From positions 1 to 5,705 of the forward strand of contig JAJAYG010000139.1 of the NCBI GenBank assembly GCA_026786335.1: a DNA stretch of 5,705 nucleotides. The letters run 5' to 3'. The notes under the pieces were generated by a model that saw only the letters and a list, made by a program, of their open reading frames with translations, made no database searches and was not told where the DNA came from. Below, piece by piece: positions 1 through 5,674 of the stretch. The stretch is from Chitinophagales bacterium (GTDB lineage: Bacteria > Bacteroidota > Bacteroidia > Chitinophagales > UBA10324). The position numbers and the translations under genes were made by a program. Position 1 is the first letter of the stretch. Each line of letters opens with the position of its first letter.

Positions 1-49
1 ATTTGCATGCTCTTTAAGTTTGGAAACAAATTATTAACGTGTACTTAAC

Positions 50-57
50 TATCTTTG
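50..57 (+). promoter_or_regulatory. Bacteroidota-type -7 promoter element (TATCTTTG)
   Basis: TATCTTTG matches the Bacteroidota primary sigma factor -7 consensus TAnnTTTG exactly and lies 19 bases before the ATG of the PEBP-family gene. It would give a leader of only about 10-15 bases, with no Shine-Dalgarno sequence, which is usual in this phylum. A TTTG that could serve as the -33 element lies at 19-22, but the spacing is several bases longer than the usual 19-21, so only the -7 half is well supported. Confidence 0.45.
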
Positions 58-76
58 CATTCTTCTACAAACAAAT

Positions 77-529
77 ATGGTTGCAACTTTAAAGATCTCG
101 AGTGAAGTTTTTGGCAATAACGGAATAATACCAACCAAGTATACTACTGAAGGTTTAAATATTAACCCTGCTTTGATTATAAGTGGTCTACCAATGAACA
201 CAAAAACACTGGTGTTGATTCTGGAAGCACTTGATGGCCCAAAAGCACCGGTAACGCAATGGGTAGTGTGGAATATTTCCCCAACAAATAAGATAAGGGA
301 GAACATTATTCCGGGAGAAGAGGGAATGAATGATTTAAGAAGGCACCATTACTCAGGCCCAAATCCACCAGCAGGTGAGAGGCATAAATATGCGTTCAAG
401 ATTTGGGCATTAGATAATTTTCTTCATCTTGATCATTCTGCAAAAAGGCCGGCACTCGAAGTAGTAATGGCAAAGCATGTAATTGGTTTCGGAGAAATAA
501 TTGCCAGCTATCAAAAGAAACTTTCTTAG
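77..529 (+). CDS. YbhB/YbcL-type PEBP (Raf kinase inhibitor-like) protein
   Basis: This is a 150-residue protein of the phosphatidylethanolamine-binding protein family, bacterial YbhB/YbcL branch. No signal peptide is visible, so it is probably cytoplasmic. Family landmarks appear in order: the EGLNINPAL segment (25-33) in the place of the usual EGxNxSPPL, then TKTLVLILEALDGPKAP (42-58) in the place of TKSLALIxEDPDAP. Next come QWVVWNI (61-67), HYSGPNPPAGERHKYAFKIWALD (91-113, matching YxGPxPPxGxxHRYxFxxYALD), and a C-terminal GFGEIIASYQK. Length is close to the roughly 150-160 residues normal for the family. The usual WVHW ligand-site histidine is replaced by Gln61, while Asp53 and the GP-PP-G-H-Y block are kept. 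The biochemical role of bacterial PEBPs is poorly defined and I assign none. The ATG was chosen for its fit to family length and to the promoter element at 50-57. It stands alone, converging on the next gene. Confidence 0.9.
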   Translation: MVATLKISSEVFGNNGIIPTKYTTEGLNINPALIISGLPMNTKTLVLILEALDGPKAPVTQWVVWNISPTNKIRENIIPGEEGMNDLRRHHYSGPNPPAGERHKYAFKIWALDNFLHLDHSAKRPALEVVMAKHVIGFGEIIASYQKKLS

Positions 530-1212
530 TTATTTGGAGTTCCTGCATTGGCCCATATTTGAATTTTCAACAAATCACACGAACTAAGTTTCACTGAATT
601 CTTTGGCATATTTGAACAGCCTGTCCAATTAACTGCACAAAGTAATCTTCCATTATTTACCTGATCACTAACCTGAGCCCAGGTAGTTAATAAAATTCCA
701 CCTCCTGTTCCTCCATTTGAATGGCACCCCAGGCAGTTTGTTGACATAATTCCACTAATGGTAACTGAATAAGTAACATTAATTGTATCGCATTGAACAT
801 AAGTTCCGCAATCAACATTATAACCTGCACCTTCAATAATCCATTGGCCAATTAAATCAATCTGCTCAGCTAAGAGAGGGTCGCTTGGAGGTGGAGGCAT
901 TCTATCTTCACCTTCTTCATTTAAAACTTCATAGAGTTTACTATCTTCTAAATTCCCTGGCATTACAGCTTCCATAATTCCTGAATAGGTACTGAAGTTA
1001 TATCCTTTTTCCATTGTAATTGCATCATGACATCCGCTTTTGGCACAATTGGAATTTATGATTGGGAAAATTTCATTTTGGAAACAAATGCTGTCTTTAA
1101 TACCATCACCCCCATTACTATACAAGTAGGTTTTGTCCCACGAACAAGATGAAAGAAAAAGCATGGCAGAAACGGAAGTTACTAATGCAACTAACTTAAT
1201 TTTTGATTTCAT
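526..1212 (-). CDS. c-type cytochrome-like lipoprotein with two haem motifs
   Basis: The protein has 228 residues from the chosen ATG. It begins with a lipoprotein signal peptide, MKSKIKLVALVTSV..., and a lipobox LSSC with the lipidated cysteine at 23, so it should be anchored in the outer or periplasmic membrane leaflet. An in-frame ATG 17 codons upstream is possible but would put a second hydrophobic stretch before this signal, so I prefer the internal start. The first domain has NCAKSGCH (C56-x4-C61-H62) followed by DRMPPPP (Met105). The second has NCLGCH (C160-x2-C163-H164) followed by NMPK (Met202). In each case the distal Met could be the sixth haem ligand. This layout resembles the Planctomycete-type cytochrome c-like domains common in Bacteroidota lipoproteins. 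Further cysteines (43, 135, 141, 192, 199, 212) may form disulfides. Electron transfer or redox sensing is inferred; no partner gene is adjacent. Its stop overlaps the stop of the convergent PEBP gene. Confidence 0.8.
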   Translation of the reverse strand: MKSKIKLVALVTSVSAMLFLSSCSWDKTYLYSNGGDGIKDSICFQNEIFPIINSNCAKSGCHDAITMEKGYNFSTYSGIMEAVMPGNLEDSKLYEVLNEEGEDRMPPPPSDPLLAEQIDLIGQWIIEGAGYNVDCGTYVQCDTINVTYSVTISGIMSTNCLGCHSNGGTGGGILLTTWAQVSDQVNNGRLLCAVNWTGCSNMPKNSVKLSSCDLLKIQIWANAGTPNN

Positions 1213-1683
1213 AATGATATTGTATTCATTTAAATAGAGTAAGAGCATTAATAATTTGAGCAAGAGTAAACCAGTTTAACTATACTGCTATTGGTCTCTC
1301 GCTAAACGGAGCAATTGAATATTTGAGTATGAGAAATGAAAGGTTAAACAGAAAGTGTCGCAGTAAATTCATTTTGCAAAAAGGTGATAATGAATTGAAT
1401 TTTTTGAGGATTCTCTTTATCGGCTGGCTCTCGAGAAACGTAAAACAAGAATTCATTTACCTTTTCAAATTACAAGATGGAGCATCACCTGTATATAGGG
1501 TGCTGAATACTTTGACATTTAGAACAAGCAGTTACATCAGGCCTTAAACTACCTCACACCAGAGTCGGTTTATGCCCTACAAACTTTAAGAGAAAAAAAA
1601 TAAAAAAGCATTTAAGGAAAAAAATAAAAACGATGATAACTTTACACTTATTAAAGCATGAAAAATTTATGGAAAATGTGGTT

Positions 1684-1705
1684 CGCTACACTTTTTAATG
1701 TAGCG
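1684..1705. repeat. 7-bp perfect hairpin in intergenic region
   Basis: CGCTACA (1684-1690) and TGTAGCG (1699-1705) are exact inverted copies around an 8-base loop, CTTTTTAA. No T-run follows on either strand, so it is not a standard intrinsic terminator. It lies about 155 bases before the AI-2E start and inside a 41-codon open frame, so it could be a leader structure, an operator, or chance. Confidence 0.35.
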
Positions 1706-1850
1706 TTGCAGAAATCATCTATTCTTCAAAGCAAATTAAATTCAATGGTTGCTCCATACACAAGTTTAGGAGCAGGGTGGTAAGCAAAACAATTGTAAGG
1801 TTATAAATCGTGTTTTTCAATTTTTTATAATACGCATCAAAAATAAACTC

Positions 1851-1854
1851 AGGA
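1851..1854 (+). promoter_or_regulatory. Weak Shine-Dalgarno-like AGGA before AI-2E gene
   Basis: AGGA ends four bases before the ATG at 1859, in the run CAGGAAAAAATG. It is the only start in the window with a purine-rich site that looks like a ribosome binding site, and it supports this ATG. The spacing is a little short and the match may be fortuitous in an A-rich leader. Confidence 0.3.
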
Positions 1855-1858
1855 AAAA

Positions 1859-2947
1859 ATGAACGATAAGGATAAATCCAAAAGCATAAATAATCTTGAT
1901 GCAGTTGGCATCACTGATCTTCTTTTAAGAATTGCTGCGTTAGGTTCTCTTATGTATGCTTGTTATAATATTCTTGAACCATTTATTTCTATTATGCTTT
2001 GGGCCTTTGTGCTTGCTGTTTCGCTCAATCCATTTTATTTTTCGGTAAAAAAATTATTAGGTGGCAAAGGAATATTCTAAGCAGTTGTAATTGTTGTTTT
2101 ATCCCTTTCAATACTGATTGTTCCAATAGTATGGATGTCAATTTCAACAGGATTAAGCCTTGAAAAATATGGACAGCAAATAGCCAGCGGTGAGTTAGTT
2201 GTGCCATTGCCTCCACCAAGTATTCAAACAATACCGCTTATAGGTGATCCCGTTTTCGAAGCATGGACACTTGCATCCACCAATATGGGGGAATTAGTAA
2301 TGCAATATAAAGATCAACTGATATTTGTTGGCAGAACGGTGGTGAACCTATTGGCAAGTACAGGAAAAGGAATCGTGCTGTTATTAATATCCATAATTAT
2401 TAGTGGTGTTTTATTGATTTATGGAAAAGAAGCAGGAAATTTTGGCCGCGCCTTTTTTGTAAGGTTAGTAGGTGAGAGAGGAAATGATATGGCTTCAGTT
2501 GCCGAAGTAACAGTTCGAAATGTTACCAAAGGAATCCTCGGTGTTGCTTTTATTCAATCCATGTTAGCAGGGTTAGGAATTTTTATTGCAGGCATTCCCT
2601 TCGCTGGGTTGTGGACTTTAATGTGTTTGTTTCTTTCAGTTATGCAGATCGGGTTACTTCCGGTTTCGCTTGGTGTTGTAATTTATGCATGGTCGACGAT
2701 GAATACGCTTCCAGCAATTCTGCTAACTGCATGGATGTTATTTGTTGGAATCGTTGACAATATTTTGAAACCAATTTTACTTGGAAGAAAAGCGCCTGTA
2801 CCCATGCTTGTTGTTTTTTTAGGTGCCATCGGCGGATTTATTAGCTCTGGTTTTATAGGATTATTTACAGGGGCAATTATTCTCTCGCTCGCTTATAAGT
2901 TAATGATTTCATGGGTCAATCATACTAGTCTGGATTCAGAAAAATAA
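1859..2947 (+). pseudogene. AI-2E family (YdiK-like) membrane protein, one in-frame stop
   Basis: The frame from ATG 1859 to TAA 2945-2947 spans 363 codons, the normal size for the AI-2E family transporters (PF01594; YdiK/TqsA/PerM group), but codon 74 (2078-2080) is TAA. The frame is the same on both sides, and the 18 codons between the stop and the next ATG (2135) read AVVIVVLSLSILIVPIVW, the third membrane helix expected after the LGGKGIF loop. This is therefore a single base change, not a frameshift. Family features downstream include a proline-rich segment PLPPPS, then further hydrophobic helices. Near the end are VDNILKPILLG (about 299-309) and MLVVFLGAIGGFISSGFIGLFTGAIIL, typical of the conserved C-terminal region. 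Members are thought to export small molecules or ions, and autoinducer-2 export is shown only for some. If the stop is real, the product is a 73-residue fragment; restart at Met 2135 would lack the first three helices. A sequencing error is the main alternative. Confidence 0.85.
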
Positions 2948-2955
2948 TTTTTAAT

Positions 2956-2999
2956 GTGCTTTATTTTATTATTGTTACATAAAATAACATGCTAAGCAC
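2956..2999. terminator. Long A/T-rich hairpin, possible two-way terminator
   Basis: It begins eight bases after the AI-2E stop. An inner perfect 9-bp stem, TTATTTTAT (2961-2969) with ATAAAATAA (2979-2987), has a 9-base loop. It is stacked on an outer 5-bp stem, GTGCT (2956-2960) with AGCAC (2995-2999), with a 7-base bulge on the right. It lies between two convergent genes, where a shared terminator is expected. The stem is A/T-rich and lacks a clean following T-run, so termination efficiency is uncertain. Confidence 0.4.
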
Positions 3000-3156
3000 G
3001 GCACCAAAAGATTTGAAAGATTTTAAAATCGCTAGAAATAATTTCACGCATGGTAGGCAGGAAAAGCAATTAGCAAATCGAAGTGATACTGAACTTTTGA
3101 TTGATTATAATTATATTATCAAATTACTAATCAGCAAGGTTGTAAATCTGACGTAA
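2989..3156 (+). pseudogene. 55-codon ORF with HEPN-like R-N-x3-H motif, possible gene remnant
   Basis: This short frame (ATG 2989, TAA 3154-3156) encodes 55 residues. Residues 13-22 read KIARNNFTHG, so Arg16, Asn17 and His21 match the Rx4-6H motif of HEPN ribonuclease domains, where a polar residue follows the Arg. The following TELLIDYNYIIKLLISKVVNL (about 34-54) resembles the helix that follows the motif in ApeA-type HEPN C-termini. A stop lies just upstream in frame, and the preceding 41 bases cannot hold the rest of a HEPN fold. If the resemblance is real, this is a decayed 3' fragment of a HEPN gene, a class common in toxin-antitoxin and antiphage systems. Its last 30 bases overlap the carbonic anhydrase 3' end antisense, and no ribosome site is visible. 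It may also be a chance ORF. Confidence 0.22.
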
Positions 3157-3762
3157 CTTTTTTAGAATTTCAACAAAGTCAACTTTAAGATCAATGAGCA
3201 ATCCGTTGTGAAGATCAAAAACCCAACCATGCACAACAGGGAATCCATTTTTTACAAAACTCTTTTGCACTACTGCATACTTTGCTACATTCATGTATTG
3301 CTCTTCCACATTTAATTCAACAAGCCGGTTGAAACGAAATTTTTCATCTTTAATCTTGTCTAATTCATCCTGATGATTTCGGTATACATCACGAATGTTT
3401 CGAAGCCATGGATTTAGAACACCCATATCTTTCGGTTGCATTGCAGCTTGCACGCCACCACAGTTGTAATGGCCGCAAACAATAATGTGCTTTACTTCTA
3501 AAAGTTCAACAGCATAGTTGATTACCGAAATAACATTGAGATCTATGTTGTTTACAAGGTTTGCAACGTTGCGATGCACAAATACGTCACCCGGCTTAAG
3601 CCCCATTATTTCATTCGCCGGCACACGACTATCTGAACAACCGATGTACAAATAATCCGGCTTTTGTTCAATCGCGAGTTGATCAAAGTAATGTTTATCA
3701 GAGGCCGTTTTCGATTCAACCCACTTCTTGTTGTTTTCAAATATTTGTTCGTAACTAATCAT
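3127..3762 (-). CDS. can: Beta-class carbonic anhydrase
   Basis: This 211-residue zinc enzyme interconverts CO2 and bicarbonate in the cytoplasm, supplying bicarbonate for carboxylation and helping pH balance. It aligns without gaps through the active site with the E. coli Can type. CSDSR (42-46) gives zinc ligand Cys42 and the catalytic Asp44-Arg46 pair; HYNCGG (98-103) gives ligands His98 and Cys101. Other family segments are VPANEIMGLKPGDVFVHRNVANLV (47-70), the LEVKHIIVCGH strand, the NWL-like NPWLRNIRD (117-125) and HGWVFDLHNGLL (178-189). The length is slightly below the 220 of E. coli Can. Two residues of the non-catalytic bicarbonate pocket known from the Haemophilus enzyme differ: Tyr39 replaces Trp39 and Phe182 takes the place of the pocket tyrosine, while Arg64 is kept. 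No Shine-Dalgarno site precedes the ATG. The DUF4256 gene lies 137 bp upstream on the same strand, so a shared transcript is possible, though the spacer could hold a separate promoter. Confidence 0.96.
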   Translation of the reverse strand: MISYEQIFENNKKWVESKTASDKHYFDQLAIEQKPDYLYIGCSDSRVPANEIMGLKPGDVFVHRNVANLVNNIDLNVISVINYAVELLEVKHIIVCGHYNCGGVQAAMQPKDMGVLNPWLRNIRDVYRNHQDELDKIKDEKFRFNRLVELNVEEQYMNVAKYAVVQKSFVKNGFPVVHGWVFDLHNGLLIDLKVDFVEILKKLRQIYNLAD

Positions 3763-3899
3763 AGCAGATTAACAGGCACTGGTGCAATTTAAGAGAATGT
3801 TATATGGTGTAATAATATTTTTAGACATTGTTAAAATAAAAATCAAGCTTTGGATTCATGTTGTTCATTTATTAGTTAACTGAAATAATTTTCTAAAAT

Positions 3900-4475
3900 T
3901 TATACTCTTAGCGAACCTCTGAATGCCCTTCCGGCATAATAAGATTCAGCGCCATTGTGATAAACGAACACCCGGTCGAAACGACAATCGCAAAAGATGG
4001 CTCCACCCAATTCTCTTATTTCAATAGGGGCTTTAACCCAACTCGAAGTTTTGGTGTCAAACTTTCCAAGTTTCTGCAATGCTCGGTATTCTTCTTCGGT
4101 TAATAGTTCAATGCCCATTGTAGCGGCCATTTCCTCAGCGCTACTTTTTGGTTTAAATTCTTTTCTTGATTCCCATGCCTCGCGATCATAACAAATACTT
4201 CTGCGACCGGCAGGGCTTTCAGTTGAGCAGTCATAAAAAATATATTCTCCCGCCTTAATATCATAACTAACCACATCAGGTTCACCACCTGTTTTTTCCA
4301 TCTCATTTAACGACCACAGCTTGCCCGAATTAGCCCTCAGCTTTGCTTTAACTTTATTCCACTCAATGCCTTTATGCAGCGAATTGTTTTTCGCAAAACG
4401 AGCTTCTAAGATGTTGAGCAGATCTTCCTGTTGTTTTGGCCACAATTCTTTTTTAGTGCTATTATTTTTACTCAT
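3900..4475 (-). CDS. DUF4256 family protein
   Basis: The product is a 191-residue soluble protein with no signal peptide or membrane segment. I recognise it as DUF4256 (PF14066) by its strongly conserved run of motifs. HKGIEW (34-39) comes first, then LWSLNEMEKTGGEPDVVSYD (53-72), GEYIFYDCSTESPAGRRSICYDREAWESRK (76-105), MGIELLTEEEYRALQKLGKFDTKTSSWV (120-147), and a C-terminal block of REL-GGAIFC-R-DRVFVYHNGAESYYAGRAFRGSL (about 154-189). The length is normal and the frame complete. The family has no known function. Its compact conserved core with invariant Asp, Cys, Arg and Tyr residues suggests an enzyme or ligand-binding fold, but that is inference. The ATG is the first in frame; its leader is A-rich with no ribosome site. 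TATATTCG about 60 bases upstream is a one-mismatch candidate -7 element. The carbonic anhydrase follows on the same strand after 137 bp. Confidence 0.88.
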   Translation of the reverse strand: MSKNNSTKKELWPKQQEDLLNILEARFAKNNSLHKGIEWNKVKAKLRANSGKLWSLNEMEKTGGEPDVVSYDIKAGEYIFYDCSTESPAGRRSICYDREAWESRKEFKPKSSAEEMAATMGIELLTEEEYRALQKLGKFDTKTSSWVKAPIEIRELGGAIFCDCRFDRVFVYHNGAESYYAGRAFRGSLRV

Positions 4476-4774
4476 AATTTTCTTTTCATTTAAAGATTGA
4501 ATACTGTTGTAGAGCCGTTAATTGTTAAGGCCCGAATATAGAAATGTTTTAATAAGTGAATCCATTGACTTTGCTTGGAAGCAGAGTAGAATGCAAGTGT
4601 GTGAATAATGTAACTCTTTTCAATAATTGTGTAATGTTTGCAATAACGATTATTCTCATTTTTACATATTAAAAAATTAATTCACAATCAGGATGAATAG
4701 ACAGGTGTGCAAGCATACATAGAATCAAATGTTTGGCACTATTGTTTATATATCCAGTATAAAAATCAATAATT
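4476..4774. other. Divergent intergenic spacer, no gene seen
   Basis: This 299-bp A/T-rich spacer lies between the DUF4256 gene (leftward) and the secreted-protein gene (rightward), so it should hold both promoters. A weak -7-like TATATTCG on the minus strand (around 4533-4540) could serve DUF4256. On the plus strand, TTTG at 4732-4735 followed by TATAAAAAT around 4758-4766 might serve the secreted protein, but neither matches consensus well. I see no open frame with family features, no tRNA and no strong hairpin. Confidence 0.5.
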
Positions 4775-5332
4775 ATGAAAAAAATTGTTTTCAGCAGCGC
4801 GATCATCTTGTCTTTAGTATTTACCTACGGAACAAGTAGTGCTCAAGTGAGTTTAAATGTAAATATCGGATTGCAGCCAGAATGGGGACCTGTGGGATAC
4901 GATTATGTAGATTATTATTACTTCCCTCAATATGAAGCCTATTACTTTGTTCCCAAAAGGCAATTCGTATATTTAAATAACGGACGCTGGATTTTTGCAA
5001 ATTCACTGCCACGCAGATACGGAACAGTAAACCTGTTTTCTTCTTACAAGGTGGTGATTAATGAGCCCGATGCTTACAAACATCACAATGATTATAAAGT
5101 AAAGTATGTAAAATATAAAGGCGGTGGTGAAAAACAGGAAATTATTCGTGACAGTAAAGACGCTAAATATGTTAAGGCGCGTGAAGATCAAAAGCGCGGT
5201 AATGCCAAAGAGACACCTGCTAAAGATGTGAGACCTAAACAGCAAAAAAGCGATGCGAATGTTACGCCGCAGAAAAGCAATGCGAAAAAGCAAGAGGTAA
5301 AAAAACAGCCAAAGGCAAACAAGCCGAAATAA
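4775..5332 (+). CDS. Secreted protein, Tyr-rich body and Lys-rich tail
   Basis: The product is 185 residues with a clear Sec signal peptide, MKK then a hydrophobic core and TSSA|Q, with cleavage expected after Ala23. The mature part begins VSLNVNIG and has an aromatic body (about 25-115) with GYDYVDYYYFPQYEAYYFVP (41-60), FVYLNNGRWIFANSLP (64-79) and YKVVINEPDAY (91-101). I recall similar short exported proteins in Sphingobacteria-like Bacteroidota, with no assigned function. From about residue 116 it turns into a low-complexity tail rich in Lys, Gln, Asn and Ala, including a near-duplicate QKSDAN/QKSNAK (around 163-174). That tail makes the protein strongly basic, so binding to nucleic acid, LPS or an acidic polymer is possible but unproven. 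No Shine-Dalgarno is visible before the ATG, and the signal peptide fixes the start. A strong terminator 50 bp downstream indicates a single-gene transcript. Confidence 0.82.
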   Translation: MKKIVFSSAIILSLVFTYGTSSAQVSLNVNIGLQPEWGPVGYDYVDYYYFPQYEAYYFVPKRQFVYLNNGRWIFANSLPRRYGTVNLFSSYKVVINEPDAYKHHNDYKVKYVKYKGGGEKQEIIRDSKDAKYVKAREDQKRGNAKETPAKDVRPKQQKSDANVTPQKSNAKKQEVKKQPKANKPK

Positions 5333-5379
5333 CTTTTTTAAGAAGTATTATTTAGTTCGAAGTTTATTTTAAATTCTTT

Positions 5380-5409
5380 AATGGTCGGTGGCATCACCGA
5401 CCATTTTTT
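5380..5409 (+). terminator. Strong intrinsic terminator
   Basis: An 11-bp perfect stem (5380-5390 with 5395-5405; core GGTCGGTG/CACCGACC) closes on a GCAT tetraloop and is followed by a T-run (5404-5409). It lies about 50 bases after the secreted-protein stop and would end that transcript. The A's preceding the stem are too few to make it clearly bidirectional. Confidence 0.92.
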
Positions 5410-5453
5410 ATTTATTTAATCTATTTCGGGCGGTGAGGACACTGGCCGATAAA

Positions 5454-5502
5454 AGAAGATTAGAGGATTTTGGGATGCGTTGTTTTATTCCTTTAATCTT
5501 TT
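5454..5502. repeat. Imperfect inverted repeat
   Basis: AGAAGATTAGAGGATT (5454-5469) pairs with ATTCCTTTAATCTTTT (5487-5502) at 13 of 16 positions around a 17-base loop. It begins about 45 bases after the terminator and appears to be the left part of the repeat-rich tail. Confidence 0.4.
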
Positions 5503-5532
5503 AATCCTACGAATCTTTGTTCAGATATTTTT

Positions 5533-5563
5533 AATCTTTGTCTGAATCAGGATTTTCAGAATA
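5533..5563. repeat. 31-bp direct repeat, copy 1
   Basis: A 31-base unit starting AATCTTTGTCTGAATCAG and ending TTCAGAATA is identical to 5675-5705, with 111 bases between the copies. A partial upstream echo, AATCTTTGT followed by TCAGA, lies at 5512-5525. It contains the near-palindrome CTGAATCAG and looks like a unit of a dispersed intergenic repeat family. Confidence 0.8.
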
Positions 5564-5629
5564 TCAGAACAAGGGGAATGAAAAAAAATAATTTGGAGAA
5601 TTCTTTTATTCTGCGAATTCTGATTCAGA
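5541..5629. repeat. Inverted repeat of the 31-bp unit core
   Basis: Bases 5541-5562 pair with 5608-5629 at 19 of 22 positions, including an uninterrupted 10-bp TCTGAATCAG arm, around a 45-base interior. Partial pairing (ATCAGAA against the complement of TTCTTTT) continues inwards. The right arm could equally pair with the second direct copy at 5675-5705, so alternative stem-loops are possible if the region is transcribed. Confidence 0.6.
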
Positions 5630-5674
5630 TAATTTTAGTAGCAGTTTATGATGTGTGAGATTAGTGTATTAAAA

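Larger units (their letters stand above)
1213..1858. other. Long intergenic region without a convincing gene
   Basis: This 646-bp gap separates the starts of two divergent genes. A 74-codon + strand frame (1323-1547) and a 41-codon frame (1658-1783, starting MKNLWKMWF) are open, but neither has a family signature, a ribosome site or a convincing promoter, and both may be chance. The region has an A-rich tract around 1590-1632 and a 7-bp hairpin at 1684-1705. It must contain the promoters of the cytochrome-like lipoprotein (leftward) and the AI-2E gene (rightward), but I see no clean TAnnTTTG in a suitable place for either. It could be decayed coding sequence; nothing in it is recognisable. 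Confidence 0.6.

Noticed and set aside
1213..1263. 17-codon N-terminal extension of the cytochrome-like lipoprotein
   Set aside because: It would place a leucine-rich stretch ahead of a complete lipoprotein signal peptide; the internal ATG at 1212 gives a standard signal and lipobox.
1323..1547. 74-codon open frame on the + strand in the long intergenic gap
   Set aside because: No family signature, no ribosome site or promoter in place, no signal or membrane features; its length is within what chance gives in this gap.
1658..1783. 41-codon open frame (MKNLWKMWF...) containing the 7-bp hairpin
   Set aside because: Too short to judge, no ribosome site, and no recognisable homology; described only within the intergenic entry.
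3776..3785. GCAC-TG-GTGC near-palindrome upstream of the carbonic anhydrase as an operator
   Set aside because: Only four paired bases per arm and no second copy; expected by chance.
3887..3900. AATTTT-CT-AAAATT palindrome at the end of the DUF4256 gene as a terminator
   Set aside because: All A/T 6-bp stem with a 2-base loop and no T-run; too weak to call.
5003..5293. 96-codon open frame antisense to the secreted-protein gene
   Set aside because: It is the shadow of a well-supported coding frame with a signal peptide on the other strand; its Phe/Leu/Ile-rich product reflects the complement of Lys/Asn codons.
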